Assembly (NCBI GenBank): GCA_003170135.1
Contig: PMZR01000053.1
Span: forward strand, 106,770-170,769
Direction: 5' to 3'
Origin: Acidobacteriota bacterium
GTDB lineage: Bacteria; Acidobacteriota; Vicinamibacteria; Vicinamibacterales; Fen-181
Length of the DNA stretch: 64,000 nt
Part shown: piece by piece, positions 10,611 to 19,706 of the stretch
Position numbering within the stretch: the stretch's first letter is position 1
How the letters are laid out: the number at the start of each line of letters is the position of its first letter
Notes under the pieces: model-generated
Told to the model about the DNA's origin: nothing
What the model saw: the letters and a program-made list of their open reading frames with translations, nothing else
Database searches by the model: none
Translations under genes and position numbers: made by a program

Positions 10611-12133
10611 CTCTCGTCTCCGGCGTTCTCCTTGCCCTGAGTTTTCCCCGCTTCGGCCAGCCCGGCCTCGCGTGGATTGCGCTGGCGCCGCTGCTTGCCG
10701 CGCTGGCGACCACCGCTTCCGGCGCGCCGGTCCGGCGAGGGATCGGCCGGTCCCTGCGATCCTTCCTGCTCGGTCTCCTCACGGGCGTCGTGTATTTCGC
10801 GGGCACGCTGTATTGGGTCGGCGACGTGATGCGGACCTACGGCGGGCTCAATTGGTTCGTCTCGATCGCCGTCGCGCTCGTGCTGGTGGCCTACTTGGCG
10901 CTCTATCCCGCGCTGTTCGCGCTGGTGTGCAGCCGCTTGCTGGCGGCGTTCGGCCCCGTGGCGCTCCTGCTGTCTCCGGCCGTGTGGGTCGCGACGGAAT
11001 TCGGCCGAGCGTACCTGTTCAGCGGCTTTCCGTGGGTGCTCCTCGGTTACAGCCAGGCGCGCGCGCTGCAGATCGCGCAGCTGGCCAGCGTGTTCGGCAT
11101 ATTCGGGCTGTCGGCGCTCGTGGCCACGGTGAACGCGGCGCTCGCCTACCTGCTGTTCGCGCGCTCGCTGCGGTCGCGCGTCCTGACGGTCTCGGTCGCG
11201 ATCGGCTGCGTCGTCGCCACGTCGGTCTGGGGCACGCTGCGCCTGAACGACAACCGACTCGTTCACGAGGGCACGTCGCTTTTGGTCGGGACCGTGCAGG
11301 GCAACGTGCCGCAGGACGAGAAGTGGGACGCGACGCGCGCCTCCGCGATCTTCCAGCGCTACCTGCGGCTCACCCGCGAGGCCGCGTCGCGCGGGGCGCG
11401 CCTCATCGTCTGGCCGGAATCGTCCACGCCCTTTCTCTTCGAAGAGGATCCGTTCGTCCGTGACAGTATCCGCGGCCTCGCGGTCCAGACCAGCACGTAC
11501 ATCCTCGTGGGCAGCGATCAGATCGAACGGAGTCAGCCGCCCCGGTACTACAACGCGGCGTTCCTGGTGGGCCCGGATGGCCGCACGCTGGCGGTGTACC
11601 GGAAGATGCATCTCGTGCCGTTCGGCGAGTACGTGCCGCTGAAGCAGGTGTTCTTCTTTGCGGCACCGCTGGTCGAGGCGGTCTCCGATTTTTCGCCGGG
11701 GGACCAGGCGGTGCTCCTGCCGTTCGGGAGCCACCCAGCGAGCACCGCGATCTGTTTCGAGATCGTGTATCCCGACCTGGTCCGCCGCGTCGTGCTCGCG
11801 GGCAGCGAGTTGCTGACGACCATCACCAACGACGCGTGGTTCGGCTCCTCGTCGGCCCCGTACCAGCACTTCGAGCAGGCGAGCCTCCGGGCCATCGAGG
11901 AGGGCCGGTACCTGGTGCGGTCGGCCAACACCGGCATCAGCGGCATCGTCGATCCCTACGGGCGCGTGCTGCAGCAGTCGCGCCTGTTCGAGCCGGCCGT
12001 GCTGGTTGGCCAGGTCCGCACGCTGACCGGCTTGACGCTCTACGCGCGAATCGGCGATCTGGTGGCGTACGTGGCCGCCATGCTGACGTTCGTCGCGCTC
12101 GTGGCCGCGATTTTTGCCGGCCGGCGCCGCTAA
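10595..12133 (+). CDS. lnt: apolipoprotein N-acyltransferase, apparently with a non-standard CTG start
   Basis: Adds the third acyl chain to lipoproteins in the inner membrane, a prerequisite for Lol sorting (lolC and lolD lie at 44-46 kb). With a start at CTG 10595 the protein has 512 aa. The nitrilase triad then falls at E275 (IVWPES), K337 (YRKMHLVPFGEY) and C387 (TAICFEI), matching E. coli numbering closely. The first helix (ALALVSGVLLALSFPRFG) is needed for the family fold, yet no ATG, GTG or TTG occurs in this frame from 10442 to GTG 10790. The gene overlaps the SPOR gene by 16 nt. A sequencing error or re-initiation at CTG could each explain this. Confidence 0.85.
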   Translation: MDYALALVSGVLLALSFPRFGQPGLAWIALAPLLAALATTASGAPVRRGIGRSLRSFLLGLLTGVVYFAGTLYWVGDVMRTYGGLNWFVSIAVALVLVAYLALYPALFALVCSRLLAAFGPVALLLSPAVWVATEFGRAYLFSGFPWVLLGYSQARALQIAQLASVFGIFGLSALVATVNAALAYLLFARSLRSRVLTVSVAIGCVVATSVWGTLRLNDNRLVHEGTSLLVGTVQGNVPQDEKWDATRASAIFQRYLRLTREAASRGARLIVWPESSTPFLFEEDPFVRDSIRGLAVQTSTYILVGSDQIERSQPPRYYNAAFLVGPDGRTLAVYRKMHLVPFGEYVPLKQVFFFAAPLVEAVSDFSPGDQAVLLPFGSHPASTAICFEIVYPDLVRRVVLAGSELLTTITNDAWFGSSSAPYQHFEQASLRAIEEGRYLVRSANTGISGIVDPYGRVLQQSRLFEPAVLVGQVRTLTGLTLYARIGDLVAYVAAMLTFVALVAAIFAGRRR

Positions 12134-12306
12134 GGGCGCGGTCAGATTGCATTCTCCCCGCTTCCTGTCCTTCTGCACGATTTCAGAGTTGGCACGATTC
12201 TTTTTCACACTTTTGAGCTTCTGGATCGTTCTTGTAAGTACAGGGCACTCCCTCGACAGGACTGAGGGATGGCCGGCCAAGAGACCGACCTCGTGGCTCT
12301 TCGAAT
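12134..12306. other. locally AT-richer intergenic stretch after lnt
   Basis: This 173-bp gap is clearly less GC-rich than its surroundings between about 12150 and 12245, with runs such as TTCTTTTTCACACTTTTGAG. It starts with GGTCAGATTGCATTCTCC, a motif I associate with remnants of small repeat or transposon ends in other genomes. No gene or clear promoter is visible. It borders a degraded coding fragment. Confidence 0.4.
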
Positions 12307-12696
12307 GTGACTTACTCCATCGGACTCGTTGAACGTACCGGGTCGGCGGGACAGTCTTGCGGCCGGGCGGCCAACCGGCCGCCGCCGAAGTCCTGCTCCT
12401 TCCCGGAAGGGTCGATCGTGCTGGTGTTCCCCTCGGAGGCGGAGAGGTGGGACCGGCAATCGCGTCGTTTCCAGGTGGCGACCGCCGATCGGACCGCGCA
12501 TTTCAGCGTCACCGGACTTCCGCCGGGTGCCTACCTTGCGGTCGCGCTCGGGCGCGCGAGCGGTGAGCCCTGGGTCGTCCCGTCGTTCTTTGACGCTGTC
12601 CGGCTGGCAGCCACGCGCGTCACTCTTCGCGCCGCCGAACGTCGCGCGATCACGCTGCGCCCTGTCGCGCCGGGGCGAGGGACCGTCGATAATTGA
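12307..12696 (+). pseudogene. remnant of a carboxypeptidase-regulatory-like domain protein (C-terminal fragment)
   Basis: The 129-codon frame contains VLVFPSEAERW, SRRFQVATADRTAHFSVTGLPPG and YLAVALGRASGEPW. These match the C-terminal end of large acidobacterial proteins with carboxypeptidase-regulatory-like repeats. The remaining several hundred residues are missing upstream, and the first 30 codons look non-coding. No ribosome site precedes the ATG. I read it as a decayed gene tail rather than a functional small protein. Confidence 0.6.
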
Positions 12697-12745
12697 TCCG
12701 GACGGCGCGACCGTCCGGATCGAGATCGCCCGAGAGGAGGTCGCC

Positions 12746-13057
12746 GTGCGAGCATCCCTCTATTTGGTTCTCATCGTCCTCGCCTTCGGCAGCACCGGCG
12801 TCGTGGCCCGCCAGTCGGCCAACGTGTCGTCGGGCACGATCACATACCGTGAGTTCATGTCGCTCGCGCCGGACGGCCGCGAGCGGGCGTGGAGCGAGCT
12901 GAGCGCCCAGACCAGGGCGTCGCTCAAGCCAGCCATCGTTCCGCATGGATCCGCTTGCGCCGCGCCAGCAGACGGCCTCGGATGTCCTCTCGGATTGGTT
13001 GGACTGGTTCAGCGCGTGTGTGGCCAAGTGATCGGCGATCGGCGGTCGCCCCCGTAG
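12746..13057 (+). CDS. short secreted hypothetical protein, possibly truncated
   Basis: A perfect AGGAGG (12735-12740) sits five bases before GTG 12746, so initiation looks real. The 103-aa product has a signal peptide (RASLYLVLIVLAFGSTGVVA), then ITYREFMSLAPDGRERAWSE, which resembles short acidobacterial exported proteins with an (x)FMxLxPxxRxxxW motif. After about residue 65 the sequence becomes Cys/Gly-rich and no longer resembles that family, so the 3' part may be frameshifted or rearranged. It follows the pseudogene by 49 bp. Confidence 0.45.
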   Translation: MRASLYLVLIVLAFGSTGVVARQSANVSSGTITYREFMSLAPDGRERAWSELSAQTRASLKPAIVPHGSACAAPADGLGCPLGLVGLVQRVCGQVIGDRRSPP

Positions 13058-13170
13058 GTTCGTGTGCGGCGACCCTGCTCTCGGCTGGCGCTCGTACGGT
13101 CCCGACCCCTGTATCCGTTTCCATGCGCGCTCGAGAACTCGCCGTTGCCATGTGAGGGACCGCCATCGCC

Positions 13171-13205
13171 GAGTGCGGGCGCGGCTGCGGTCCGCGCCCG
13201 TGCTC
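13171..13205 (+). terminator. strong hairpin before prfB, terminator-like without U-tract
   Basis: GAGTGCGGGCGCGG (13171-13184) pairs with CCGCGCCCGTGCTC (13192-13205) in 12 of 14 positions around a 7-nt loop. No T-run follows, so intrinsic termination is uncertain. It lies 114 bp after the upstream stop and 72 bp before prfB. Confidence 0.4.
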
Positions 13206-13262
13206 GTGTAACTGACACCCGCGGACTCCGATTCTGCCAAAGGCCGCCAGCCTCCATTCCTG

Positions 13263-13268
13263 TATACT
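13263..13268 (+). promoter_or_regulatory. candidate -10 box of prfB
   Basis: TATACT sits only 8 bp before the prfB ATG at 13277. If it is used, the mRNA would have almost no leader. No convincing -35 is visible. Confidence 0.3.
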
Positions 13269-13276
13269 GACCTTCT

Positions 13277-14411
13277 ATGGCTTTCGTTCTCGACGAACTC
13301 ACACGCCGCTACCAGGACCTCGTGAAGCGCTCGGCCGAACTTCGAGGTTATCTTTGAGGCCTCCCACCCTGCCGAGGAGCTGACCAGGCTCGAAGCGCGC
13401 GCGGCATCTCCTGATTTCTGGAAGGACCAGGCCGAGGCGCAGAAGGTCCTCCAACGCCGCCGCCGCCTCGAGGAAGAGCGCGACCTCATCGATCGCATCC
13501 GCAAGCGCGAGGACGATCTCACCGTGCTGGCCGAGTGGGCCAGCCAGGGCGAGGACGTGCTGGCGGAGCTGTCGGCGGCCCTCGACGTGCTCGCCGTGGA
13601 GGTCGAGGCCGCCGAAACCAAGAAGGTGCTCGGCGGCGAGCACGACCGCAAGAACGCCATCGTCACCATCCATCCCGGCGCAGGAGGAACCGAGTCGCAG
13701 GACTGGGCGGAGATGCTGCTGCGCATGTACCTGCGATGGACGGAACGCCGCGGGTTCAAGCGGGACGTCATCGACTTCCAGCCCGGTGACGAGGCCGGGC
13801 TCAAGAGCGTCACGTTCACGGTCGCGGGCGACTACGCCTTCGGGATGCTGTCGGCCGAGGCCGGCGTGCACCGGCTCGTGCGCATCTCGCCCTTCGACCA
13901 GGCGGCGCGCCGCCACACCTCGTTCGCGTCGGTGTTCGTCTGGCCGGAATTGCCCGAGGACGTGGAAGTCGAGATCGACGAGAAGGACCTGCGCATCGAC
14001 ACGTACCGGTCGAGCGGGCATGGCGGCCAGCACATCAACGTCACCGACTCCGCCGTGCGCATCACGCACCTGCCCACCAACATCGTCGTGACCTGCCAGA
14101 ACGAGCGGTCGCAGGGGAGGAACCGCGATTCCGCCATGAAGGTGCTGCGGTCGCGGCTCTACGACCTGAAGATGAAGGAACAGCAGGCCAGGCTCGACCA
14201 GCTCGGCGGCGAAAAGAAAGACATCGCCTTCGGCAGCCAGATCCGGAGCTACGTGCTCCACCCCTACCGGCTCATCAAGGACCACCGCACGAAGGAAGAG
14301 ATGGGCGATGTCGACCGCGTGCTCGACGGCGACATCGACATGTTCATCAAGACCTATCTCAAACAGAAAGCCGCCGGGACGCTCGGCCAGCCTCGCCCCG
14401 ACGAAGACTAG
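13277..14411 (+). CDS. prfB: peptide chain release factor 2, expressed by programmed +1 frameshift
   Basis: RF2 releases peptides at UGA and UAA. The ATG at 13277 opens 26 codons ending in an in-frame TGA at 13355-13357. A +1 shift at CTT-TGA continues at GAG 13356 into a 351-codon frame, for 377 aa in total (join 13277..13354, 13356..14411). The site has the classic layout: an internal Shine-Dalgarno GAGGT at 13344-13348, TAT, then the slippery CTT before TGA. The second frame carries the GGQ catalytic loop ([17 protein letters not shown]) and the SPF stop-codon recognition motif (RISPFDQ). RF2 thus autoregulates its own synthesis. Confidence 0.96.
13344..13357 (+). promoter_or_regulatory. 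prfB: programmed +1 ribosomal frameshift site in prfB
   Basis: GAGGT acts as an internal Shine-Dalgarno three bases upstream of the slippery codon CTT, followed by the in-frame TGA stop. The spacing is the same as in the E. coli site. Slow termination when RF2 is scarce allows the slip from CTT to TTT. Confidence 0.93.
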
Positions 14412-14548
14412 TGGAAGCCCATCTGTCCCATTCAGCGCTGGATCCGGCAAGGACGACTGCGCCTGTTCTTGCTTGTCGGTTTGACGCCTGCGGCGGGGTA
14501 TAGCTGTGTTTGCGGAACCACGGCGATAAGTCACGAAGGGGAGGCTGT

Positions 14549-15004
14549 ATGAGCACCGTCGGCCAGCTCTTGCGTTCGAAGCGACCGGGAACCTGGACGA
14601 TTGGGCCGCAAGCGTCCGTTTATCAAGCGCTCGAGTTGATGGCGGAGAAGGACATCGGCGCCGTTCTCGTGGTGGACCAGGAAAGGCTGGAAGGGATCTT
14701 CTCGGAGCGCGATTACGCGCGCAAGGTCGTGCTGCGAGGCAGGACGTCGCGAGAGACGACCGTGGGCGAGTTGATGACCCAGGCGCTCTACTACGTGACG
14801 CCGGAGCAGACCGTGGAGGAATGCCTGGCGGTGATGACCGACAAGCACATTCGCCACCTTCCGGTGCTCGATCACTCGAAGCTGGTCGGACTCGTCAGCA
14901 TCGGGGACGCGGTCAAGTCGATCATCGACGAGCAGGAGTTGACCATCCAGCACCTGGAGACCTACATCACCGGGTCGGCGGTGACACGCACGTCGCGGAC
15001 GTGA
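14549..15004 (+). CDS. CBS-domain protein
   Basis: 151 aa from the ATG preceded by GGGGAGG. Two tandem CBS domains fill the protein: residues about 10-65 (WTIGPQASVYQALELMAEKD, then GAVLVVDQERLEGIFSERD) and about 75-135 (TPEQTVEECLAVMTDKHIRH, then LPVLDHSKLVGLVSIGD). Stand-alone CBS pairs bind adenosyl ligands and regulate partner enzymes. The partner is not evident here. It stands alone between prfB and a large intergenic palindrome. Confidence 0.85.
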   Translation: MSTVGQLLRSKRPGTWTIGPQASVYQALELMAEKDIGAVLVVDQERLEGIFSERDYARKVVLRGRTSRETTVGELMTQALYYVTPEQTVEECLAVMTDKHIRHLPVLDHSKLVGLVSIGDAVKSIIDEQELTIQHLETYITGSAVTRTSRT

Positions 15005-15049
15005 AGACCGCGTCGTCGACAGTTCGCAATATCTATGGGTGTCGCCATG

Positions 15050-15292
15050 GTCGCGCAGCGCGGGCGCAGCCGCGGCCAGCGACGAGTCTTGGAGGTCGTC
15101 GGCGGTCAATCAGGAAAACGACGGGCGACACGACGCTTTCCCCGGCGGCCGACCGGCGCCCACTCCCGCACACCAAGCCGTTGGAGGCTGCTGGCGGTCC
15201 AAGCCCGGAAAGCGGCGTGGCGTCGCGGCGTTTTCCCCGACGACCGACGGCTCGTCGAGGGCCGCGGCTGCGCCCGCGCTCCGCGACTCGCG
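15050..15292. repeat. long imperfect intergenic palindrome (arms about 95-100 bp)
   Basis: This 331-bp gap between the CBS gene and the PBP1A stop holds a giant inverted repeat. The left arm 15050-15150 and the right arm 15195-15292 are complementary at roughly 80 percent, with one insertion of about 12 bp in the left arm. The outermost 37 nt pair with only about four mismatches, and a second block, GGAAAACG...CGCTTTCC, is conserved in both arms. The spacer is about 45 bp. No ORF with coding character lies inside. It could be a MITE-like element or a structured RNA. Confidence 0.75.
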
Positions 15293-15335
15293 CGGGGATT
15301 CCATTAGCTGCAAACTGCGAGATGACTGCCGTTCG

Positions 15336-17657
15336 CTACCGATCCGGCCCCAGGCTGCCGCCGGGCTGGGTGCCGGAGATGAACGCCTCGACAATCGCGT
15401 TCGGAGCGCCGGCCACGGTGACCGCGCCCGACGCCCGGTCCACGGGCAGGAAGACGATGTTCGGTGGCGCCTGGAAGGTGGGCGGGTTCTGCCGGTCGCA
15501 GCGCTTGGCGATGTAGGTCTTCATGAACTCGATCCAGATCGGCAGCGCGGCCACCGCGCCGGTCTCGGAGGGCCCCAGCGGCTTCTTGTCGTCGAAGCCG
15601 ATCCACACGGCCGCCGTCAGGTTCGGATCGAACCCGGTGAACCACGCGTCGCCGAAATCGTTGGTCGTGCCGGTCTTGCCGCCGAGCGGCCAGTCGAGCG
15701 ACGCGGCGCTGGCCGCGGTGCCTCGCTGCACGACGCCGTGCAGCAGGTTCGTCATGATGAAAGCGGTGTCGGCGCGGATCACCTCGTGCGGCTCGGGCCG
15801 GTTCTCCTCGAGCAGGTTCCCGTCGCGGTCGGCGATCTTCGTGATCGTGTAGGGGCGCATGCGCACGCCCTGGTTCGGAAACGCCGAGAAGGCGCTGGCC
15901 GTCTCGACGAGCGTCGCGTCGGAGGCGCCGAGCGCGAGCGACAGGTACGGTTCCATCTGCGCCTGGAACCCGAAGCGGCGCGCATACTCGATGACCCGCT
16001 GCGGCGTCACCTGCTCGGTCGTGCGGACGGCCGGCACGTTGCGTGACTGCTCGATCGCGCGGCGCAGGGTAATGGCGCCTTCGAATTTCCCGTCGTAATC
16101 GTGCGGGGTGTAGGGCGGCCGGCCCGGGCCGCCGGAGTAGGTCACGGGCGTGTCGAGCAGGATCGTGGTCGGCGTGAAGCCGCGGTCGATGGCGGCCGTG
16201 TAGACGATCGGCTTGAAGCCCGATCCCATCTGGCGATACGCCTGCACCGCGCGGTTGAACTTGCTGCGCGCGAAGCTGTAGCCGCCGACCATTGCCTTGA
16301 TCTGCCCGGTGTGGTTGTCCACGGCCACGAACGCGCCTTCGACGATCGGTTCCTGCTCGAGCGCGCAGCCCACCGTGTGGGTCGTTTCGTCCAGCTTCGT
16401 GATCCGCACGTCAATCAGGTCGCCCGGTTTCACGACCTCGGCGGCCGACGTGCGCCGCGTCCAGGCAAAGCCGTCCTTCAACAGGTCCCCGTGATAGGTC
16501 CCGACCCGCACGCGGGCTCCGGCCGGCGATGGCGCGCGGCGGGCGCCGCTCTCGGCGACGCGCGGTCCGCCCCCGACCGCGACAACGACCGCCGGCACGA
16601 TGTCGCCGACGGCGATCGGACGGGACCAGCGGTCGAGCGTGAAGCTGTCGAGCGCGTGGCCTTCCGCCAGGATGTTCCGCTTCGCGTGCCGCCAGCCCCG
16701 GCGCTTGTCGAGTCGCCTCAGGCCCTCGTCCAGGGCGCGGTTCGCCGCCACCTGCAGGTCGTAGTCGAGCGCCGTCTGCACCGACAGCCCCTTCTCGTAC
16801 AACTGCTTCGCGCCGTACTTCTCCTCGAGGTACTTCCGGATTTCCTCGACGAAGTAGGGCGCGATCGACGGTTGGTCCGACATGTGGTTGCGCAGTTCGA
16901 TCGGCCGTTGTTTGGCCTCGTCGGCCTGGGCCTGCGTGATGTAGCGTTCCTCCGCCATCCGCTCCAACACGTAGTTGCGGCGCTGGCGCGCCCACTTCGG
17001 GTTCGCCACCGGGTTCTGACGGTTGGGCAGTTGCAGGATGCCCGCGAGCAGGGCGGCTTCCTCGACGTTCACGTCCCTGGCCGACTTGTTGAAATAGAGC
17101 CGCGCGGCCGCCTCGACGCCGTACGCGCCCTGCCCGAAATACATCTTGTTGCAATAGAGCGTCAGGATTTCCGGCTTCGTGTAGCGCTTCTCGATCTGGA
17201 CGGCGAGGATCGCCTCCTTGACCTTCCGCTCCATCGATTTTTCGGGCGTGAGGAACAGCTTGCGCGCAAGCTGCTGCGTCAGCGTGCTCGCGCCGCCGGC
17301 GATGCGGCGCTCGAGCGCGTCCTTGACGGCCGTCATGACGATGCGCGGGATGCTGAGGCCGGCGTGGCGGTAGAAATCCGCGTCTTCCGCCGAGATGATG
17401 GCCTGGCGCAGCTTCGGGGAGATGTCGCCGTAGGTGATGATGACGCGGCGCTCGGTCGCGAACTCGCCGATGACCTCGCCGCCGGCGGCGTAGACGCGCG
17501 TGATCGTGCCGGGCGTGTAGTCGTCCAGGGCGGCAATCTGCGGCAGGTCGCCTGCGTACGCGAAGAAGACTCCGCTGAAGATCCCGAGCAGGGCGGCGGC
17601 GACGAACAGGGCAACGAGCCCGGCCCGTCGCGCCACCCGGATGACCACATGCGGCAC
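15336..17657 (-). CDS. penicillin-binding protein 1A (bifunctional transglycosylase/transpeptidase)
   Basis: Class A PBP that polymerises and cross-links peptidoglycan at the inner membrane. The 773-aa protein has a membrane anchor at residues 10-32 and a GT51 domain with the catalytic EDADFYRHAG motif and GGASTLTQQLARKLFL. An OB-like insert with a low-complexity RRAPSPAGARVRVG stretch follows. The transpeptidase domain carries the SxxK serine in GSGFKP (usually SSFKP), the SRN motif and KTGTTNDFGDAWFTG. Its start is 9 bp after the stop of the FecR-like gene, so the two genes are probably co-transcribed. Confidence 0.93.
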   Translation of the reverse strand: MPHVVIRVARRAGLVALFVAAALLGIFSGVFFAYAGDLPQIAALDDYTPGTITRVYAAGGEVIGEFATERRVIITYGDISPKLRQAIISAEDADFYRHAGLSIPRIVMTAVKDALERRIAGGASTLTQQLARKLFLTPEKSMERKVKEAILAVQIEKRYTKPEILTLYCNKMYFGQGAYGVEAAARLYFNKSARDVNVEEAALLAGILQLPNRQNPVANPKWARQRRNYVLERMAEERYITQAQADEAKQRPIELRNHMSDQPSIAPYFVEEIRKYLEEKYGAKQLYEKGLSVQTALDYDLQVAANRALDEGLRRLDKRRGWRHAKRNILAEGHALDSFTLDRWSRPIAVGDIVPAVVVAVGGGPRVAESGARRAPSPAGARVRVGTYHGDLLKDGFAWTRRTSAAEVVKPGDLIDVRITKLDETTHTVGCALEQEPIVEGAFVAVDNHTGQIKAMVGGYSFARSKFNRAVQAYRQMGSGFKPIVYTAAIDRGFTPTTILLDTPVTYSGGPGRPPYTPHDYDGKFEGAITLRRAIEQSRNVPAVRTTEQVTPQRVIEYARRFGFQAQMEPYLSLALGASDATLVETASAFSAFPNQGVRMRPYTITKIADRDGNLLEENRPEPHEVIRADTAFIMTNLLHGVVQRGTAASAASLDWPLGGKTGTTNDFGDAWFTGFDPNLTAAVWIGFDDKKPLGPSETGAVAALPIWIEFMKTYIAKRCDRQNPPTFQAPPNIVFLPVDRASGAVTVAGAPNAIVEAFISGTQPGGSLGPDR

Positions 17658-17666
17658 GTGCTGATT

Positions 17667-19706
17667 CTACTCTGACCGGGGCCGCCCGCGGCCACCGCCA
17701 CCGCGATTGGATCCGGACGGGGCCGGTCGCGACGAAGGCGCCGATCCCCCGCCCGAGCGCGAGGGCGCGGACGAGCCGGGCGACATCGAGCGCGGCGCGG
17801 AGTAGCTGCGCGGGGCAAAGTAGGCCGGCGGCGCCGAGTAACGCGGTGAGGGCGCCGAGTAACGCGGTGAGGCCGGCGCCGAATAGCGCGGCGCGGCGTA
17901 CGCGTTGCCACGCGTCGGCGGCGCCGAGTAAGACCGCGGCGCAGAGTAGGTCTCGCCACGCGGGCGGCCAGGCGCCATCTGCGGCGCGCCGGATCGCGGC
18001 GACGAATACATGTCGCCGCGCGGACGCGCTGACGGCATGTCGCGCGGTGCGAACGCCCCGGGTGCGCGCGACGAAGGCGACGGCGACGATTGGTAGCTGC
18101 GCGGCTGCGCCGATGACTGCGAACGAGAATAAGACGAGGGCGGCCGGTTCTCGTACGGCGACATCGACCTCACCGAACCGCGCGGCATCGTCCCCGGCGA
18201 CGCCAGATCACGACGGCCGGCCACGCCGGGACGATCGTTGCGCTGCGAGGCGCCAGGACCGGTGGAGAAGGACAACGACCGCGAGTCGCGCCGTGGCGAC
18301 ACCGAGGTTGGCCCACCGCCCGACAGGCTGCGGGGCATCGCCCGCCCGGAGGCACCGGCAGTGAAAGACGAGGCGAATGCCGAATCGCGCGGGCGGGACT
18401 GCATCGTCACACTCGGCAGCGCGCGCGCCGTCGCACGGGCGCTGCCTCCGACACCCTGGACCGTGCGGCGCCCAGCCGCGAACGGCGCTTCGGGGCCGGA
18501 CCGCCTCACGACGAACTCATTTCTCGCCGACTCCGCCAGCCGCCCGCCGGAGACCGCGAAGTTCGCCACGCGGACGCCGCGGCCGAACTGGTGCCGCGGG
18601 ACGACCGTCCACGCGAGCCACGGATCGAAGAACCCGCGGTGTCCGCGGAAGCCGCTCTCGAAGAAGAGGCTCACGATCGGCCGGTTGTAGAAATCGAGCG
18701 GGCACCAGCTGAGAAAACCGGGCGAGAAGCCCCAGGAAACCCATGCGGGACCCCAGTGCCGTTCCGGGACCCAGAACCATGACCCGGCGCGGAATCCCCA
18801 GCGGCCGAAATGGTGCGTCGGCCACGCCCACCGGTCGGAGCCGATCCACGTCCATCCGTACGGGCCGACGTAGTCCCAGTACCCGTTGTAGTAGGGCCGC
18901 CAGCCCGCGCTCACCGTCGGATACCAGACGTTGCCGTACCCCTCGACGTTGTCCCAGCGTCCGTTCTGATCGAACGTGCCCGCGTAGGCGTCCAGCTCCG
19001 ACGGCAGGTATTGCGCCGACTGGGTGCCCACGTCGGCCTCGCGCTGCCCCTCGCTCCACTGGTCGAACGCGTCGAGACGCGCCGAGTTGAACGCCTGGGG
19101 ATCGCCGGGCGCCCCGCCGTCGCGCGCGAAGGACCGTTCGCCGGCCTCCACGTCCACGCTGCCCTGATCGGTGGCGAGCGCGGCGTTCCCGGTCACCACG
19201 TCCAGCTCCACTTCACCCGCGGAGGTCGAGACGCGGTACTCGCCGGCTGCCTGCACGCGCACCGACCCGGCAGGCGCGTCCACCTGGTAGTCGAGGGCCG
19301 GGCGTTCGCCGCCGCGACCGGCCGCCACCAGGATCACGCGGCCATCGAGCAGGCGCATCAGGTTCAGCGACAGGAAATCCAGCGTCGTGTTTCGATCCAG
19401 GTGCAGCAACGATCCATCGGGGAAGGTGATGGCGACGCGCCCGTTTTCGGTCGTCAGACGGTCGCCCTCGATGAGCGGCATGTTCGCCACCGCCGCCTGG
19501 GCCTGCCCCTGGCGCGACAAACGGGCGGTGCCGTCAACGACGGTGATTGCCGGTGGCGTGTCGTAACTCGGTGGCGGCGCGTCGGAGGGCGCCACCGAGG
19601 CCTGCGGCGCATCCGGCGGTGCAGGTGATTGCTGCGCTCTCACCCCGCCGGCCGCAGACCACACGATGGCCAGGAAAGCGATGACCAGGAAGAGACGGCG
19701 GGCCAT
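17667..19706 (-). CDS. FecR-domain protein with DUF6600-like tryptophan-rich region
   Basis: 679 aa from the ATG at 19706; an in-frame upstream extension lacks coding character. A signal peptide (MARRLFLVIAFLAIVWS) is followed by a FecR-type beta domain at about residues 60-200 (PLIEGDRLTTENGRVAITFPD). Next comes a W/Y/G-rich segment with repeats such as GWRPYYNGYWDYVGPYGWTW and WAWPTHHFGRWG, typical of DUF6600. A long disordered tail of Ser, Pro, Arg and Tyr contains repeated SAPRY/SAPSPRY units encoded by a tandem DNA repeat near 17832-17875. It is probably an envelope or secreted protein; function unknown. Confidence 0.75.
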   Translation of the reverse strand: MARRLFLVIAFLAIVWSAAGGVRAQQSPAPPDAPQASVAPSDAPPPSYDTPPAITVVDGTARLSRQGQAQAAVANMPLIEGDRLTTENGRVAITFPDGSLLHLDRNTTLDFLSLNLMRLLDGRVILVAAGRGGERPALDYQVDAPAGSVRVQAAGEYRVSTSAGEVELDVVTGNAALATDQGSVDVEAGERSFARDGGAPGDPQAFNSARLDAFDQWSEGQREADVGTQSAQYLPSELDAYAGTFDQNGRWDNVEGYGNVWYPTVSAGWRPYYNGYWDYVGPYGWTWIGSDRWAWPTHHFGRWGFRAGSWFWVPERHWGPAWVSWGFSPGFLSWCPLDFYNRPIVSLFFESGFRGHRGFFDPWLAWTVVPRHQFGRGVRVANFAVSGGRLAESARNEFVVRRSGPEAPFAAGRRTVQGVGGSARATARALPSVTMQSRPRDSAFASSFTAGASGRAMPRSLSGGGPTSVSPRRDSRSLSFSTGPGASQRNDRPGVAGRRDLASPGTMPRGSVRSMSPYENRPPSSYSRSQSSAQPRSYQSSPSPSSRAPGAFAPRDMPSARPRGDMYSSPRSGAPQMAPGRPRGETYSAPRSYSAPPTRGNAYAAPRYSAPASPRYSAPSPRYSAPPAYFAPRSYSAPRSMSPGSSAPSRSGGGSAPSSRPAPSGSNRGGGGRGRPRSE

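Noticed and set aside
13277..13357. In-frame TGA in prfB read as a pseudogene
   Set aside because: The stop lies in the canonical RF2 frameshift context and the second frame is intact to the end.
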